This document shows, in pieces, positions 55,954-64,000 of a stretch of DNA of 64,000 nucleotides (the stretch's first letter is position 1; every line of letters begins with the position of its first letter). Position numbers and translations under genes: made by a program. The DNA is from Paenibacillus_AM sp052180255. Its GTDB lineage: Bacteria; Bacillota; Bacilli; Paenibacillales; NBRC-103111. The stretch spans positions 3,472,001 through 3,536,000 of the forward strand of contig NZ_CP197466.1 of NCBI RefSeq assembly GCF_052180255.1, written 5' to 3'. The notes beneath the pieces were generated by a model, which made no database searches, was not told where the DNA came from, and saw nothing but the letters and a program-made list of their open reading frames with translations.

Positions 55954-56062
55954 GCTCTAGCCTCCAGTTGTAATTTCATATTTATTATTGCGACTTACGA
56001 TATTTCCATCTTTTACCCCTGTTCTGTTATCGCTTTCAGGGCTATTCTCATTGTATCGTTTA

Positions 56063-56109
56063 TGAAATTTAATTTCAATTAAATTTTGATTAAATGAAAT
56101 TTTATTTTA
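56063..56109. promoter_or_regulatory. Candidate MurR operator pair in the namZ-pdxK intergenic region
   Basis: Palindrome TGAAATTTAATTTCA (56063-56077) and a related TGAAATTTTATTTTA (56095-56109), 32 bp apart (about three helical turns). TGAAAT-N3-ATTTCA is the type of site many RpiR-family regulators use. It lies 110 bp before namZ. Confidence 0.5.
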
Positions 56110-56213
56110 TAAAAATATACTTGGTTCCCGTCCCCAGAATTGGGTATAATCGTATCAGTAATCAAACACTAATGAATATAATCGATTCGATCATCGATAT
56201 TGGAGGAACCCAC

Positions 56214-57020
56214 ATGTATAAAGCGTTAACAATTGCCGGATCCGACACGAGCGGCGGCGCAGGAATTCAAGCCGATCTTAAAACTTTTCAGGAGCACGAT
56301 GTTTTCGGGATGACTGCACTTACGGTCATCGTAGCACAAGACCCGAATAACGGTTGGTTCCATAATGTGTTCCCAATTGCAGTCAGCACACTAGAAGCGC
56401 AGCTTGAGACTGTAGTAAAGGGTATTGGCGTAGATGCACTAAAAACAGGTATGCTCGGCTCTAGCGAAGTGATCGAACTTGTTGCGCAATACATTGATAA
56501 GCATAATCTTACGAACGTTGTCGTTGACCCGGTTATGGTATGTAAAGGCGCAGACCAAGCGCTGCACCCTGAGACGAATGAAAGCTTGCGCGATCAACTT
56601 GTACCACGAGCAACGATCGTAACTCCGAACTTGTTCGAAGCTTGGCAGCTAAGCGGTCACGGCCCTATTCAAAGCGTGGAAGACATGCAAGAAGCGGCTA
56701 AGCTGATTCATGCAAAAGGCGCGAAATACGTCCTTGTTAAAGGCGGCAAGCTGCCAAATGATGATCGTGCAGTCGATGTACTCTATGACGGTGAAACATT
56801 CGAGCTATTCATCGAAAAGCGCGTTGATACCAACTTCACTCACGGCGCAGGTTGCACATACTCAGCAGCTATCGCAGCTAATCTTGCCAAAGGACTCTCC
56901 GTCTTGGAATCCGTACGCCAAGCAAAAGAATTCGTAACAGCAGCAATCCGTAACTCCTTTGCTTTGAACGAATATGTAGGCCCAACGCGTCACAGCGCAC
57001 TGCGTTTATGTGATAAATAA
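56214..57020 (+). CDS. pdxK: Pyridoxal/pyridoxine kinase, ThiD-like Bacillus type
   Basis: A 268-residue kinase that phosphorylates vitamin B6 compounds. Sequence follows the Bacillus PdxK closely from memory: KALTIAGSDTSGGAGIQADL, KTFQEHDVFGMTALTVIVAQ, DPVMVCKGADQ and THGAGCTYSAAIAANLAKG with the catalytic Asp replaced by the CG/C pattern of this subgroup (GAGCT). GGAGG lies 8 nt before ATG 56214; the longer frame from 56094 has AT-rich non-coding composition. Monocistronic, with a terminator. Confidence 0.94.
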   Translation: MYKALTIAGSDTSGGAGIQADLKTFQEHDVFGMTALTVIVAQDPNNGWFHNVFPIAVSTLEAQLETVVKGIGVDALKTGMLGSSEVIELVAQYIDKHNLTNVVVDPVMVCKGADQALHPETNESLRDQLVPRATIVTPNLFEAWQLSGHGPIQSVEDMQEAAKLIHAKGAKYVLVKGGKLPNDDRAVDVLYDGETFELFIEKRVDTNFTHGAGCTYSAAIAANLAKGLSVLESVRQAKEFVTAAIRNSFALNEYVGPTRHSALRLCDK

Positions 57021-57039
57021 AAATATTTCCGTACACAAC

Positions 57040-57087
57040 AAAACTCCACACCCCCTCGTATGAGGAAGTTGTGGAGTTTTTAATTTT
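57040..57087. terminator. Bidirectional terminator
   Basis: AAAACTCCAC (57040-57049) pairs with GTGGAGTTTT (57071-57080), T run follows. Between convergent pdxK and the YlbL-like gene. Confidence 0.9.
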
Positions 57088-57089
57088 TA

Positions 57090-58139
57090 TTAGGGTTTCA
57101 CCGGCAATTGAAGCAAGAAGTCTGTTGCCTCTTTCAACGTAGCAACAGGAACAAGCTTCATCGTAGAGCCAATTTCAGCGATCATCGCCCTCGCGTCTTT
57201 TTCATTCTGATCCGATGGGTTCACGTCTTTCGGTACAAGGAAATATTGCGCCCCCTCCTGACTTGCTCCCACGATCTTCAGCTTAATCCCACCGATCTGA
57301 CCGACCTTTCCTTCTTCATCCATCGTACCTGTTCCAGCGACCTTATAGCCTCTTGTGTAATCTTTATGCTCTAGCTTAGATACAATATCCAGTGACAGCA
57401 TCAGTCCCGCAGAAGGTCCGCCAATATCGCCGAAATTAAACTCGATTTTCTCTGTAGGTGTTGAACTCTTTACTTCATCAAAGTAAAAATATAACCCAAT
57501 CTTCTTCGTTTGATCACTTGATGTATAACTCATCAAAGGCAGGCTCATATCCAATTTCTCTTTTCCACGAGTCACCTTTACTTTGCAGAGGTCCCCCTCC
57601 TTCTTCCCTGCAAATAACCGCTTTAAATCATCCGCGGTACGTACATCCTCTCCATCTAACGCGATGATAATGTCGCCTTCCTGCAGCTTTCCGTAGCTTT
57701 TTGATTCCTTAGGGATGGATTGAACAATGACGCCTTGCGGCACAATTTGAATCGGTTTTTGTAAGTAACGATACGCTGCAATAATCGCATTTTGCTCCGA
57801 ATCATCTCGCATCCAATCAAGCAGCTGATTATAGGCAGTTAGATTCGTAATATTAGCCATTACCTTCTCGATTGGTTCGAACTCCGCATATTTTTGCAAC
57901 TTATAATACAGATACATCAATGGATTAGGCTTCGTAATCGATAATACCGAAGTGAATAAGAAATCCCCTTTCTCCACTCCCTCACTACCTGGAACCTTCA
58001 CGCGCTTACTCACCGATTCTGCAGGATTCACCGTCCGTATCTGATAAGGCAAATAGATGAATTGCACGCCTACAACCAAGATCAGTACGACAATTAGCGA
58101 GTAGACTAACTTTTTTCTTCGCCATAATCGCTCTAACAT
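57090..58139 (-). CDS. PDZ-domain Lon-like serine protease (YlbL/SepM family)
   Basis: A 349-residue membrane-anchored protease: one N-terminal membrane segment (about 11-29), a PDZ domain (about 125-205: VIVQSIPKESKSYGKLQEGD, IIIALDGEDVRTADDLKRLF) and a C-terminal Lon-type domain with Ser in DIGGPSAGLML (about 243) and Lys in QIGGIKLKIVGA (about 287). Family members cut sporulation, competence or DNA-damage peptides; YlbL helps remove the division inhibitor YneA after SOS. ATG 58139 has GGAGG at 6 nt. Confidence 0.92.
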   Translation of the reverse strand: MLERLWRRKKLVYSLIVVLILVVGVQFIYLPYQIRTVNPAESVSKRVKVPGSEGVEKGDFLFTSVLSITKPNPLMYLYYKLQKYAEFEPIEKVMANITNLTAYNQLLDWMRDDSEQNAIIAAYRYLQKPIQIVPQGVIVQSIPKESKSYGKLQEGDIIIALDGEDVRTADDLKRLFAGKKEGDLCKVKVTRGKEKLDMSLPLMSYTSSDQTKKIGLYFYFDEVKSSTPTEKIEFNFGDIGGPSAGLMLSLDIVSKLEHKDYTRGYKVAGTGTMDEEGKVGQIGGIKLKIVGASQEGAQYFLVPKDVNPSDQNEKDARAMIAEIGSTMKLVPVATLKEATDFLLQLPVKP

Positions 58140-58206
58140 AAGACGCCTCCAGTCCCACATATAGAATTTACTTCGTTATTGTTTTTGCAAAATTATAAAA
58201 AATAAA

Positions 58207-58235
58207 TTGACACCTCAATGAGGGGGTGATAATAT
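58207..58235 (+). promoter_or_regulatory. Consensus sigma-A promoter for the exported protein gene
   Basis: TTGACA (58207-58212), 17-bp spacer, TAATAT (58230-58235). The gene at 58310 follows with a 60-70 nt leader. Confidence 0.85.
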
Positions 58236-58309
58236 CCTTCTTAACAAAAAAATCCAAGTATTCTTATATGGATTAACAGAATTTACAAAATTACGGAGGT
58301 GCCTTACTC

Positions 58310-59701
58310 ATGAAATTATTCAAACGAAATTTGCACAAACCTCTCAAGACACTTGTCCTATCCAGTCTTATTCTCACTGCAGCGCCGCTCTATGCGTTAC
58401 CAGCTCAAGCTGCTATTACATCCACACAGCCGTCTACAACGGCACAGCTAACGCTTGCTAATGAGTATAAACAATATGTACAAGATCAATATGGGCTTAC
58501 GCTTTCAGAAGCAGCTACAAGAGGCGAGTTTGTGAATGCCGTTAGCCGTATCCTGCAATTGGAGCTTCAAGATAAAGCCAATCCTTTTACCGATATTCAA
58601 AAAGATAGCCCCTATTATAAGGCCGCTAACGCTTTATATCAACATGGAATCCTAACAAGAACCACATTGGAAGCTACGGAGTCTCTTACACAGCTTGACG
58701 CAACTTTCATTGCGCTAAAAGCTTCCAATCTCAAGGAACTCGCTTATACCTATCCGGAAGTTAAAGTTCGCGCTGCACTGAAAAAGTTACATATCGATTA
58801 TGATCAAACGAACCTGTTTACCAAACAAGCCGCACAAGAAGTTGCCGCCGCAGTGGACACAGGGCTGATCCCTAGTGATCTTTACGATACATTCAATCCT
58901 GAAGCGCAAGCTTCATCTGATTTTACCGCTGTGCTGCTTGGCAAAATCTTAACATTCAACGGCAACTACAAGCACGATATTGGCAATGTGTTTGATAAAG
59001 ACATTTTCAAACATGTATATGAAGCTTACAAAACCGAAGATCTTATATCTGCACCTGAGCTTCGTACCATTTTCGATACGGCTCTTAAGCAAAATTTAGT
59101 AACGGGCTACAACCTTAAAGATGCGCGTTATAATGCTAATTTCAATCCAAAGCTCTCGCTAACATATGGCCATTCTGACATCACCCATGCGATTCAATTA
59201 GTGGGACTTTTACGCAGTGAGAACATCAATGCCAAAGTTCAACTTGAGCCGAAGACATCTGCCTTTATTTATTTAAAAGAGTGGGGCGAGCCTACACAAT
59301 CTGATGATTATCAAGTGGTACAAATTGAGAACGGCAATTACATCGCTTACGCGAAAGAATATGACATCGCCTTTGAATTTGATACAGTTGAACAAAAAGA
59401 TAAGTTCCAGAACGTAATTGCTTCCTATGCGAAAAAGAATGAAGAAAATCAAAAAGGCCTAATCGCTGCATCATGGTGGCAGCCCCTATATTATTCCCTA
59501 ACCAAACAGCAGGACTACCAAGTCATTGCGAACAACAAAATTTCGAAGGGGCATTACTACGCACAATCATTCTCACAAGAGAAACAAGCTGCTGCTGTAA
59601 CAGCAGGTTTGAAAAAAATCTCCCCTAAATCTCAGGTTGATTCCTACACCTTCTGGGTGGATGAGCCATTCTATCGTTATTTATCAGGTGAATACAAATA
59701 A
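58310..59701 (+). CDS. Exported protein with a degenerate SLH-like region, unknown function
   Basis: A 463-residue secreted protein with signal peptide (about 1-34, ending ALPAQA). An S-layer-homology-like segment lies at about 65-112 (TRGEFVNAVSRILQLELQDK, NPFTDIQKDSPYYKAANALY), with a weaker second one possibly near 175-195. The remainder (about 230-463) is a mixed helix/strand region I do not recognise, including an Asp/Lys-rich FEFDTVEQKDKF part. A near-consensus promoter and a strong GGAGGTG site suggest high expression. It could be wall-associated. Confidence 0.8.
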   Translation: MKLFKRNLHKPLKTLVLSSLILTAAPLYALPAQAAITSTQPSTTAQLTLANEYKQYVQDQYGLTLSEAATRGEFVNAVSRILQLELQDKANPFTDIQKDSPYYKAANALYQHGILTRTTLEATESLTQLDATFIALKASNLKELAYTYPEVKVRAALKKLHIDYDQTNLFTKQAAQEVAAAVDTGLIPSDLYDTFNPEAQASSDFTAVLLGKILTFNGNYKHDIGNVFDKDIFKHVYEAYKTEDLISAPELRTIFDTALKQNLVTGYNLKDARYNANFNPKLSLTYGHSDITHAIQLVGLLRSENINAKVQLEPKTSAFIYLKEWGEPTQSDDYQVVQIENGNYIAYAKEYDIAFEFDTVEQKDKFQNVIASYAKKNEENQKGLIAASWWQPLYYSLTKQQDYQVIANNKISKGHYYAQSFSQEKQAAAVTAGLKKISPKSQVDSYTFWVDEPFYRYLSGEYK

Positions 59702-59716
59702 ATTATTTCCACTTAG

Positions 59717-59748
59717 AAAAGCCTTGAAATTCAAGGCTTTTCCTTTTA
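59717..59748 (+). terminator. Intrinsic terminator
   Basis: AAAAGCCTTGA pairs with TCAAGGCTTTT around a 3-nt loop, followed by CCTTTT. Confidence 0.9.
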
Positions 59749-59819
59749 TTCACAAAAAAAATAGCGACTCTGCCGCTCACACTAGGTATGAACTACTTCG
59801 TCCCTTATTTTTAAAGAAA

Positions 59820-60359
59820 TTAACGATTAAATTGTGTATCTACAACATACTTGTTCGTCATTAGCCAGCCTTGGCCCTTATACGTATCGATCTTCCCTCT
59901 TGCCCGATCCACATATAGCGTTTCCTTGCATTTATTACATTTTCCTGTATTCGTAAAAGCAGAGAGTTGAACGGTGTAAATCGCCCCACACTTACAATCG
60001 ATCTTGTAAAAGGCAGACTTGTTGTTATACGCCGCTAGCAGCTTATCGTCGCCCTCTGTTTCCTCAGGTTGGGCTGGCTTGATACGAGCCTTGGCTTTTT
60101 CCTCATCCGTCATATACAAGCTGACTTCTTTTTGATACAGACCAACAACACGGAAATCTGCGATATGGCTCGGATTAAGCCCATACGTTTCATCGTAACT
60201 TGTTGTCACATAGTTTTTACCTTGCTTGAAGTGCTCGATGAATTCTGTAATTTTTGATTTTGGTAGGTTGACTTGACCTTTATAGCCCGTAATCAACGTA
60301 TACACAAGGGTAAGCAAAGGCTCATTGAGTTGTTCAAAATTATTTCGCATAGCACCCAT
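59820..60359 (-). CDS. Hypothetical protein with a zinc-ribbon-like C-terminal region
   Basis: A protein of about 179 residues. The helical N-terminal half (NFEQLNEPLLTLVYTLITGY, SKITEFIEHFKQGKNYVTTS) is followed by a charged linker and a part with KIDCKCGAIYTVQ and KCNKCKETLY, four Cys in CxC and CxxC pairs, suggesting one zinc site. Start uncertain: ATG 60359 has AGGAATTGG before it, ATG 60398 gives 13 more residues without a site. Not recognised; possibly a nucleic-acid or protein-interacting regulator. Confidence 0.7.
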   Translation of the reverse strand: MGAMRNNFEQLNEPLLTLVYTLITGYKGQVNLPKSKITEFIEHFKQGKNYVTTSYDETYGLNPSHIADFRVVGLYQKEVSLYMTDEEKAKARIKPAQPEETEGDDKLLAAYNNKSAFYKIDCKCGAIYTVQLSAFTNTGKCNKCKETLYVDRARGKIDTYKGQGWLMTNKYVVDTQFNR

Positions 60360-60514
60360 CCAATTCCTGAAAGTTTCAATTCGAATACATGTAATCATCT
60401 AACTAGTCTTTTGCGCGCAAACACTTGTTATATGCTATAATTTGCTAATTAATCCAGTTTTGACACTAATAAGAAGTATACATGAAACTTTTCGTAATTG
60501 CGAACATGCCCAAA

Positions 60515-60907
60515 TTAATTTCTCTTCCCTGACCCGAATGCGATTACATAACCATCAGGATCTTGAATCGCAAATTCCTTCCAAGCTCCCCATCCTTGCT
60601 CTTCCACGACAGGCTGCTGCACAAATTCAGCACCTTTCGTCTGCAATTCATGAAATAAAGCATCCAATTCAACATGCGTATCTACATAAGCATATGTATT
60701 CCATGGAACAACTTGCCCCTTACCCGCTTTATTCGGTCTAACATCCTCGATAGAAAACGCTTGCATAAGTTTAAAGCCTAGTGCAAAATCATCTCTAACT
60801 GCCCACCAATCCGTTACTTCACAGCCTAATACATGCTCATAAAACCGCTTCGAACGCTCTAGATCGGAAACCAACAATACCTGAACGGAAAATTGAATCT
60901 TACTCAT
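60515..60907 (-). CDS. VOC-family (glyoxalase/bleomycin resistance-like) protein
   Basis: A 130-residue single VOC domain protein: MSKIQFSVQVLLVSDLERSK, then FYEHVLGCEVTDWWAVRD, WNTYAYVDTHVELDALFHEL and EFAIQDPDGYVIAFGSGK. The DPDGYVIAF end is typical of dimeric glyoxalase/fosfomycin-type folds. Substrate unknown. AGGAGG is upstream. Monocistronic. Confidence 0.88.
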   Translation of the reverse strand: MSKIQFSVQVLLVSDLERSKRFYEHVLGCEVTDWWAVRDDFALGFKLMQAFSIEDVRPNKAGKGQVVPWNTYAYVDTHVELDALFHELQTKGAEFVQQPVVEEQGWGAWKEFAIQDPDGYVIAFGSGKRN

Positions 60908-61001
60908 CCTTAATCCTCCTTGTTATCCAAACTGTTCATAGTGGTTTTGTATCCTTTTTCACTTAATGTTCCATTTCGACAATAAAAAATAAAAATCCTG
61001 C

Positions 61002-61040
61002 AAAAAAAGATGACCCTCTATAAAATAAAAGGGTCATCTT
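61002..61040 (-). terminator. Intrinsic terminator of the amino-sugar-like operon
   Basis: AAGATGACCC pairs with GGGTCATCTT, with a run of T on the minus strand, seven bases after the stop of the kinase gene. Confidence 0.9.
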
Positions 61041-61046
61041 CTCATT

Positions 61047-61964
61047 TTACTTACGCAAACGGTTTAAAGCCATAAGAGCTGCACCGCTGGCTGCGTCTTT
61101 TCGCGCAGGTATGCATGTCATATTTGGATAAGCTCGTTTCAACTTGTCCCTAAACGCGGCCTGTACATACGTATTATGAAGCAATACACTTCCTGCCATG
61201 CCAAGACTGCCTTGCTGCAAGCTCAGCTTTTCTGCGACTGGTACGATCAGTTCGAACAAGGACTGCGCACTTTTCTCTGCAATTGCTAGAGCCGCTTCAT
61301 CCCCTTGATCGCAAGCACGTGTTAAAATAGGCGCAAGTGCAGCAATGTCTTTCTTGTTCGTACTTTTATCATATACAAACTTGATAATCTGCTGAACGGA
61401 CTCCATTTGAAGTTGTTCATAGATCATTTGTGGAACGACCGAGGCAGCCGTTCTTCCATCATTCGTCCGTACGAGCAGTGAAAGCAGGTCCCGTCCAATG
61501 CTGTATCCACTGCCTTCATCATCGATGAGGTGGCCATAACCGCCTGCACGACAAGTCAGTCCAACTTCATTCTTCCCGTAGCAAATCGAACCTGTACCTG
61601 CAATGACGATCATCCCGTATTCACGTTCGTGTGCACCGCACAAGGCTGTTTCTTGGTCGCCAGTTATGAGAAGTTCGCCTTGATAGCCACATTCCCTAAC
61701 ACTTGCTTCTAAACGGGTAATTACAGTTGGATTACTGACTCCTGCTGCACCGATGCAAACCTGCGCACAGTGCTCAAGTCCTCCGCATACCTCAGCTATC
61801 GTCTGGAATATAAACTGCAAGCTCGCATTTACACTCGCTTCATCTTGACCATTATAATTAATCGCACCCGATGTAAAAGTATGAACCACAAGACCATCTG
61901 CATCCATTACATGCACAGCTGTCTTTGTGCCACCGCCATCTAACCCTGCTACATACATGATCAT
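61047..61964 (-). CDS. BadF/BadG-type sugar kinase (N-acetylglucosamine or MurNAc kinase-like)
   Basis: A 305-residue ASKHA-fold kinase: YVAGLDGGGTKTAVHVMDAD (phosphate 1 motif), CIGAAGVSNP, ITGDQETALCGAH with a likely catalytic Asp, and MIVIAGTGSICYG (adenosine/phosphate 2 region). The family includes GlcNAc kinases and MurK, which phosphorylates MurNAc and GlcNAc. It overlaps the PIG-L gene by 4 nt, and an ABC sugar permease lies at the head of the operon, so an amino sugar is the likely substrate. Confidence 0.88.
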   Translation of the reverse strand: MIMYVAGLDGGGTKTAVHVMDADGLVVHTFTSGAINYNGQDEASVNASLQFIFQTIAEVCGGLEHCAQVCIGAAGVSNPTVITRLEASVRECGYQGELLITGDQETALCGAHEREYGMIVIAGTGSICYGKNEVGLTCRAGGYGHLIDDEGSGYSIGRDLLSLLVRTNDGRTAASVVPQMIYEQLQMESVQQIIKFVYDKSTNKKDIAALAPILTRACDQGDEAALAIAEKSAQSLFELIVPVAEKLSLQQGSLGMAGSVLLHNTYVQAAFRDKLKRAYPNMTCIPARKDAASGAALMALNRLRK

Positions 61965-62665
61965 AGTTCCGAATTCCGCAAGCGCATCGTTTCTTCTGGA
62001 ACCATAAATGTCTCGGCATACTGCTTACGAGCTTCGATCCCGCGAACTCTGGCCAGATGCTTATAGTACTCCAAATAAGGGAACGATTTGCTGCCGGTTA
62101 CGAACCAATGTAAAGACAATGCTTTTAGCCATAGATCATACGCTTCTTGAGAGAAATCAACGTACACATAAGGACGGTAGTCAACCGCATCTTCCCAGTT
62201 CTCTGCATAGTACAGCTTGGATGCAAAATGAGCAGGAAGCTCACGTGCAAACGATCCTAGACCTGCAAAGAAGCGTGCATCGTTTACAATGCGATGAGTC
62301 GTCATATGATCCTTGTGCATGCTATTTTTAAAATGTGTGATAATGATGTTCGGACGCACCTGACGAATCACATCACACACCCGATATCGCATTTCTTCGC
62401 TATCCGCAAGCTCACCGTCAGGGATTTCAAACACAATCGATTCACCGCCGAGCATGTCAGCGAATGCTTTCGCCTCATTGACCTTCTGCGCACGGTATTC
62501 TGCCATATCTTGGCCTGCTGGTACACCGCGTTCACCCGCTGTTAGCGCCAGTGTCACAATATGATCACCCATTAAAGAATGGCTCGCTAAGACGCCACCT
62601 GCCGTAAGTTCCATATCCCCCACATGACCACCGATTGCTAGAATCGTTAACTTTTCCCTACTCAT
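61961..62665 (-). CDS. PIG-L/LmbE-family deacetylase-like protein with an altered active-site motif
   Basis: A 234-residue PIG-L fold protein. Usual members start with AHPDDE, where His and the second Asp bind zinc and the first Asp is the catalytic base. Here the motif reads AIGGHVGDMELTAGG: the His and the Asp three residues on are kept, but the catalytic-base position is Gly. The third ligand region THFKNSMHKDHMTTHRIV (about 108-125) is intact. It may be a variant deacetylase using another base, or a non-catalytic member. ATGA overlap with the GNAT gene upstream and the kinase downstream. Confidence 0.85.
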   Translation of the reverse strand: MSREKLTILAIGGHVGDMELTAGGVLASHSLMGDHIVTLALTAGERGVPAGQDMAEYRAQKVNEAKAFADMLGGESIVFEIPDGELADSEEMRYRVCDVIRQVRPNIIITHFKNSMHKDHMTTHRIVNDARFFAGLGSFARELPAHFASKLYYAENWEDAVDYRPYVYVDFSQEAYDLWLKALSLHWFVTGSKSFPYLEYYKHLARVRGIEARKQYAETFMVPEETMRLRNSEL

Positions 62666-63633
62666 TGTTCAAGCTCCCTTCTCATGATCGCGAATTGTTT
62701 AACTACCTTAAACCCAGCCTTCTCATAAATGCGAATTGCTGGGTTAGAGATTCCTGTATATAAAGACATATAATTTGCGCCAACATTTTGAAATGCTTCA
62801 CACAAATTAAAGAATAACAGTGTGCCTAGACCATGACCTTCATGATCTGGATGAACACCAATCCCTGCAAAATAACCCCGACCAGTCTCCTGACGGATAA
62901 CAGGCCCTGCAAAACCAACAACCTTGTTATCATGAGCTGCAATGACGACAGGAACGCCGTTTGCAGTCGATTGTCCGATTTCTTTGTGCCATAAGGGGTT
63001 ATCAAATCCAGCTAACATTTCTTGCACGCCGGCGTGCTGCGATGGATCGAACAAGCTGACAGTATAACCGTCAGCTTGTGCTCGTTCCTCTTTTGATCTT
63101 ACATCTTCAGGAATAGTGAAACCGGTCAGATTCAAATACATCGCACTTTGTTTTGTCCGCTCTACATATCCCTGACCAAGCAAGAATGCATAGAATCGAC
63201 TTGTTACCGGCACACCAGGCGCATTGTTATGCTCATGTCCGGGTGTGTCCGGGATGTACCAAGGCAGCAGCATCGGATTGAAAAATAAGATGTCCGCTTG
63301 CCTTTTGTTTAATTGTTTAAACCTTTGCTCCAATGCCTTGAGCATCATGGTGTAGTTCTCATCGGTGACAAAATCTTGAGCTAATATGATACAAGTGATG
63401 TACCCTGCGACATCTCCAAGGGGCAGATCATCTCCTGTACACCCACAAGCGAACCCTTTGACCTGCTCGTTATCCAATAATAGAAACGTATTATGACGAT
63501 CAAAGTGAGGATTCGAAACAAAAATATGTTCAAAGCTTTCCTCCGAAAGCTCCTTATATCCATCTTTTACGGCTTCGTCGTTCCAAAGTGAAATGACCGC
63601 TTGTGTATACTGCTTATCCCAAGGGATGATCAT
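62662..63633 (-). CDS. GNAT-family acetyltransferase, two-domain
   Basis: A 323-residue protein with a complete C-terminal GNAT domain containing FAGIGVHPDHEGHGLGTLLF (motif A, about 258-277) and GANYMSLYTGISNPAIRIYE. The N-terminal half (about 1-160) is a second, weaker GNAT-like domain. In this operon it could acetylate an amino sugar, the opposite of the PIG-L reaction; this is inference from context only. A GGAGG site lies about 13 nt before the ATG. Confidence 0.85.
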   Translation of the reverse strand: MIIPWDKQYTQAVISLWNDEAVKDGYKELSEESFEHIFVSNPHFDRHNTFLLLDNEQVKGFACGCTGDDLPLGDVAGYITCIILAQDFVTDENYTMMLKALEQRFKQLNKRQADILFFNPMLLPWYIPDTPGHEHNNAPGVPVTSRFYAFLLGQGYVERTKQSAMYLNLTGFTIPEDVRSKEERAQADGYTVSLFDPSQHAGVQEMLAGFDNPLWHKEIGQSTANGVPVVIAAHDNKVVGFAGPVIRQETGRGYFAGIGVHPDHEGHGLGTLLFFNLCEAFQNVGANYMSLYTGISNPAIRIYEKAGFKVVKQFAIMRRELEQ

Positions 63634-63702
63634 GATGATGCGATACCTCCAACCATTCAGGAATCGAATTAAAGCTAGCGTAAGTGCAGTGAATGAAATG
63701 TA

Positions 63703-64000
63703 TTAACCTTTCACAGCGCCTACTGTTACACCCTCAAGGAAGTACTTTTGCAAGCTAAAGAATAGAATAAACATCGGCAGTGCAGAGATCGTCGCGCCAG
63801 CCATCATCGGTGAAATAAACGTTGTATTTGCAAAACGGAAGTTTTTAAGTCCAACTTGGATCGTTTGCATTTCCATTGAATTCGTTACAAGTAACGGCCA
63901 GAAGAATGTATTCCAGCTATCCATGAACGTAAGAATCGCCATAACGGCTAATACCGTTTTAGACAAAGGTAAGACAATTTTTGTGTAAATTCGGAACTGG
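63703..64000 (-). CDS. Carbohydrate ABC transporter permease, C-terminal part
   Basis: The last 98 residues of a MalG/LacG-type inner-membrane permease. The coupling-helix region FRIYTKIVLPLSK, the membrane segment VLAVMAILTFMDSWNTFFWP and the usual end MFILFFSLQKYFLEGVTVGA are clear. It is cut by the right window edge and ends 70 bp before the GNAT gene, so it is probably in the same operon and imports the sugar handled by the kinase. Confidence 0.93.
   Translation of the reverse strand, partial: QFRIYTKIVLPLSKTVLAVMAILTFMDSWNTFFWPLLVTNSMEMQTIQVGLKNFRFANTTFISPMMAGATISALPMFILFFSLQKYFLEGVTVGAVKG

Noticed and set aside
1..64000. CRISPR arrays, tRNA, rRNA or intact insertion sequences
   Set aside because: I saw no regularly spaced long repeats with unique spacers, no tRNA or rRNA-like sequence and no transposase frame.

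Overview
The window looks like chromosomal DNA of a Paenibacillus-type Bacillota. The signs are strong AGGAGG ribosome binding sites, a SigI/RsgI pair, an S-layer-homology protein, a YlbL-type protease, a Bacillus-type PdxK, RocF/RocD, a split PyrK/PyrD and PBSX-type xkd tail genes. The species call is inference; no rRNA or tRNA is present to anchor it.

Layout. Positions 1-9300 are host genes: nfo (partial), a DUF2621-like membrane protein, a cystine/dicarboxylate symporter, sigI-rsgI followed by an SLH/YusW-like exported protein, a glycerophosphodiesterase, a hypothetical protein and a TatD-family hydrolase. Positions 9344-36600 form one large accessory locus. It holds two complete contractile-tail operons in tandem, both on the minus strand: tail 1 at 9344-20949 and tail 2 at 21649-33643. 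Each runs terminator protein, sheath, tube, frameshifted chaperone, tape measure, LysM, hub, baseplate and fibre. There is no terminase, portal, capsid or integrase, so I read the locus as a double tailocin (headless phage-tail bacteriocin), not a prophage. A single intact lysis cassette (holin plus amidase) closes tail 1. Positions 36546-64000 are host genes again: an AI-2E-family transporter, NAD salvage (pncA-pncB), an aldo/keto reductase, arginine catabolism (rocF-rocD), pyrK-pyrD, glycolate oxidase glcD-glcF with a divergent FadR-type regulator, a peptidoglycan-recycling operon namZ-nagZ-anmK-murR, pdxK, a YlbL-like protease, exported and small proteins, and an amino-sugar-like operon (BadF-type kinase, PIG-L protein, GNAT, ABC permease) running off the right edge.

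The most interesting finding is the apparent control circuit of the double tailocin. At its right end is an XRE repressor gene followed by an ImmA/IrrE protease gene that has a near-consensus LexA box just before it. Between the repressor and a divergent ArpU-family late activator lie GTTCC-N5-GGAAC operators, one of them exactly inside the -35/-10 spacer of the activator promoter. Upstream of each tail operon is an array of five or six TGACCG-like hexamers at an exact 11-bp period, followed at identical spacing by a conserved promoter core. I infer that the activator binds these arrays and fires both tail operons together. Both operons also have an intrinsic terminator in the leader and an A AAA AAC slippery heptamer in the tail chaperone gene. 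The two tails are different lineages (355-aa versus 436-aa sheath), not a recent duplication. A second, decayed ArpU copy and a decayed glucosaminidase fragment show past rearrangement.

A second structural theme is a dispersed family of intergenic palindromic elements (three full, two half copies). Their arms differ in sequence from copy to copy but remain self-complementary around conserved asymmetric blocks.
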